Source: an uncultured Bacillota bacterium (GTDB taxonomy: Bacteria > Bacillota_I > Bacilli_A > RF39 > UBA660). Taken from it: a DNA stretch of 14,676 nucleotides. The position numbers and the translations under genes were made by a program. The notes beneath the pieces are model-generated. The model worked only from the letters and a program-made list of their open reading frames with translations. It was not told the DNA's origin and made no database searches. The stretch spans positions 1 through 14,676 of the forward strand of contig CAUAFL010000018.1 of the NCBI GenBank assembly GCA_958428295.1, read 5' to 3'. Below, one piece after another: positions 12,970-14,676 of this stretch (its first letter is position 1; the number at the start of each line of letters is the position of its first letter).

Positions 12970-14091
12970 ATGAAACAAAAAAAAGTGAGAAGTTCAAACT
13001 TTGAATTAATGCGAATTATGTCAATGTTTTTTATTGTATTTTGGCATTTACTTACTCGAAGTCATCTTTTTGAACATTGCTCGGATACATTATTGTTGAT
13101 TTTAAAGTTTATTCAATACTTTATGATTGTTCATGTAAACTCATTTGTATTAGTAACAGGATATTTCCAGTATAATAAAATTTTAAAGCCTCAAAAAATT
13201 TTCACTTTGTTAAATCAGTCATGGTTTTATAGAGTATTAGCTGTTATTTTATTTTCTTTTTTAGGGGTTGTTACTTTGTCACCAGTTGCCATAGTGAAAA
13301 ATGTTTTCCCTTTAGATATTACAGATAGTTATTGGTTTTTAAACTGTTATATTGTTCTTCTTTGTTTATCTCCTTTTATAAACCAATTGATTGAAAAGAT
13401 GAGTCAAAAAGAACATCGTCATTTAATTTTTCTTTTCCTCCTTTTATTTTCAATTATACCTAATATAAGTTATCAATTAAATATTAAGAATGATGGTTTT
13501 TCTGTGATACAATTTATTCTTCTATATTTTATAGGTGCCTATTTTGCGAAATACCCACTAAAGAAAAATTTACATTTTAAAAATTTTTCAAAATACAAAA
13601 CGAGACTAATATTGATAGTAATATTTATCGCTACTTGGCTTTTTAATTATTTTCTTTACCATTTTGCTAGTTACTTGATCTCTTTTCAAAATCTTAATAT
13701 CAAAGAGCTAGGTCTTTATTTGCGACAAGGATGTGAATGTTATGGTAGTTTGTTTGTATTAATTCAAAGTGCTTGTTACTTTTTGTTCTTCGAAACTCTA
13801 TGTTTCCAAAAGAAAGTAATTAATCATATAGCCTCGTTGATGTTAGGAGTGTATTTCATTCATGAGAATCCATTGGTCAGAACCTGGCTTTATAAATTCC
13901 TGCACTTAGATGTCGACTATATTCTTTCTTCAAATATATTAATAATAAAATTATTTGCTTTAGCGCTTGCCATTTTTATAATATGTATGTTAATAGAACA
14001 ATTGAGAGTTTTACTGTTCAATTTTGTTAACCATAGAAAATGTATAATTAAAACAACTAAAAAAATAGCAGACATAGTAAAAGAATTTTAA
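12970..14091 (+). CDS. Acyltransferase-3 family membrane protein
   Basis: Acyltransferase-3 (OatA/NodX type) proteins move acetyl or other acyl groups across the membrane onto peptidoglycan, polysaccharide or lipid sugars. The 373-residue protein has about ten hydrophobic segments. It shows the family's N-terminal pattern NFELMRIMSMFFIVFWH with Arg15 and the probable catalytic His26. The SFVLVTGYF segment (58-66) matches the usual FxxxSGYF. YWFLNCYIVLLCLSPFIN (121-138) and FIGAYFAKYP (187-196) also fit. There is no fused SGNH domain, but the preceding gene encodes one. The ATG has a poor, G-only ribosome binding site (GGGGG, 9 nt upstream). It could act on peptidoglycan with that neighbour, or on a surface polysaccharide like many stand-alone members. 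No clear terminator follows. Confidence 0.85.
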   Translation: MKQKKVRSSNFELMRIMSMFFIVFWHLLTRSHLFEHCSDTLLLILKFIQYFMIVHVNSFVLVTGYFQYNKILKPQKIFTLLNQSWFYRVLAVILFSFLGVVTLSPVAIVKNVFPLDITDSYWFLNCYIVLLCLSPFINQLIEKMSQKEHRHLIFLFLLLFSIIPNISYQLNIKNDGFSVIQFILLYFIGAYFAKYPLKKNLHFKNFSKYKTRLILIVIFIATWLFNYFLYHFASYLISFQNLNIKELGLYLRQGCECYGSLFVLIQSACYFLFFETLCFQKKVINHIASLMLGVYFIHENPLVRTWLYKFLHLDVDYILSSNILIIKLFALALAIFIICMLIEQLRVLLFNFVNHRKCIIKTTKKIADIVKEF

Positions 14092-14130
14092 TTAGTAAAT
14101 GTAAATAAATCTTATTAGATTCAATAATAA

Positions 14131-14159
14131 TTGCACTTTTTTTAATGTCAAATTATAAT
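14131..14159 (+). promoter_or_regulatory. Sigma-A promoter of the surface protein gene
   Basis: TTGCAC (14131-14136) and a perfect -10 TATAAT (14154-14159) are 17 nt apart. Transcription near 14166 falls directly before the AAAGGGTG ribosome binding site. Confidence 0.8.
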
Positions 14160-14179
14160 AGTATAGAAAGGGTGATAAA

Positions 14180-14676
14180 ATGAAAAAAAATAGGTATATA
14201 ATTTCTTTTTTTGTAGTTTTATTTTTTATAATCTTTAGGGTAGTAGATGTAGAAGCATCAATGATTACTAAAATGACAACGGAAAATGATTTTAATATCC
14301 ATATAGGTGAAACATTGGATTTAACTACCATTGTTTCTAATCCTAACCAAGAGGAGATAACCTATCAGATTCTTTTAGGGGATGAATTGATTTCCCTTGA
14401 TAAAGGAAATATACAAGGACTTAAAAGCGGCGAGGTTGTTATTCAAGTATCCTCTCTAGATCAACAATTTAAAGAGATTTACCATATTCAAATAACACAG
14501 TTAGAAATACAATCTGAAAATGTACCTCCGCCAACAAAGCAAAATGGATGGGTCACAATCGATAATTTCACCTATTATTATCAAGATGGCGAGGCCTTAA
14601 AAGGAATTTATGAAATTGAGGGAAACTGGTATCATTTTGGACAATTATCAGGTCAATTAAAAAAAGGCTGGAGTGC
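14180..14676 (+). CDS. Secreted protein with Ig-like domain and cell-wall-binding repeats, 5' part
   Basis: The frame from ATG 14180 runs off the right edge; 165 codons are visible. AAAGGGTG (14167-14174) lies 5 nt before the start. A signal peptide covers about residues 1-26 (MKKNRY, a hydrophobic core, then VEA before Ser27). Residues of about 33-108 look like a bacterial Ig-like (Big_2) beta-sandwich: NIHIGETLDLTTIV, then LISLDKGNIQGLKSGEVVIQV. After a Pro linker (PPPTK), aromatic Gly-Trp repeats of the choline- or cell-wall-binding type begin: NGWVTIDNFTYYYQDGEAL, then GIYEIEGNWYHFGQLSGQL, then KKGW at the edge. It is probably anchored non-covalently to the wall by these repeats. A downstream catalytic domain may exist but is not in view. 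Confidence 0.85.
   Translation, partial: MKKNRYIISFFVVLFFIIFRVVDVEASMITKMTTENDFNIHIGETLDLTTIVSNPNQEEITYQILLGDELISLDKGNIQGLKSGEVVIQVSSLDQQFKEIYHIQITQLEIQSENVPPPTKQNGWVTIDNFTYYYQDGEALKGIYEIEGNWYHFGQLSGQLKKGWS

Noticed and set aside
14108..14121. Hairpin AATCT/AGATT after the acyltransferase gene as terminator
   Set aside because: It has a 5-bp A+T-rich stem with no T run directly after it.
14092..14331. Minus-strand open frame at the right end
   Set aside because: It opposes the signal peptide of the surface gene, which has a good promoter and SD; its hydrophobic residues are a mirror of A+T-rich sequence.

Overview
The window is A+T-rich chromosomal DNA from a low-GC Gram-positive bacterium, most likely an uncultured, spore-forming member of the Bacilli. 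The reasons are AGGAGG-type ribosome binding sites, the miaB-ricA-cotE gene order known from Bacillus subtilis (ymcB-ymcA-cotE), a clear CotE spore-coat homologue, and many sigma-A-type promoters with TGn-extended -10 boxes. All complete genes lie on the + strand. Stop codons are 12 TAA, 4 TAG and no TGA.

Layout. (1) 1-1201: the 3' part of a gene encoding tandem 30-residue helical repeats, overlapped by a small acidic ORF; neither matches a family I can name with confidence. (2) 1281-3552: promoter, miaB (tRNA ms2i6A synthase), ricA-like gene, an unknown two-helix membrane protein, terminator. (3) 3557-4194: cotE with a TTG start and a sigma-K-like promoter, then a terminator. (4) 4214-4884: rpsP and khpA, closed by a GAAA-loop hairpin. 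(5) 4893-6810: cdsA and rseP (CDP-diacylglycerol synthesis and intramembrane proteolysis). (6) 6814-8682: a two-gene operon with a membrane-anchored amidase_3-like protein and an anchored extracytoplasmic protein resembling DUF4163/DUF3298. (7) 8691-10900: priA. (8) 10904 to the end: separately promoted surface genes, namely rfbB (dTDP-glucose 4,6-dehydratase), a membrane-anchored SGNH hydrolase, an acyltransferase-3 membrane protein, and the 5' part of a secreted protein with cell-wall-binding repeats.

How the parts fit. Regions 2 to 5 and 7 are core housekeeping genes (tRNA modification, ribosome, phospholipid synthesis, replication restart) plus one sporulation gene. Regions 6 and 8 face the cell envelope: peptidoglycan cleavage, a possible sensor or binding domain, nucleotide-sugar synthesis, and a possible split O-acetylation pair. 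The most unusual elements are the repeat protein at the left edge and the fusion of a VirB2-like two-helix membrane module to a divergent amidase_3 domain. I found no rRNA, tRNA, CRISPR array, insertion sequence or phage gene. No non-coding stretch exceeds 300 bases.
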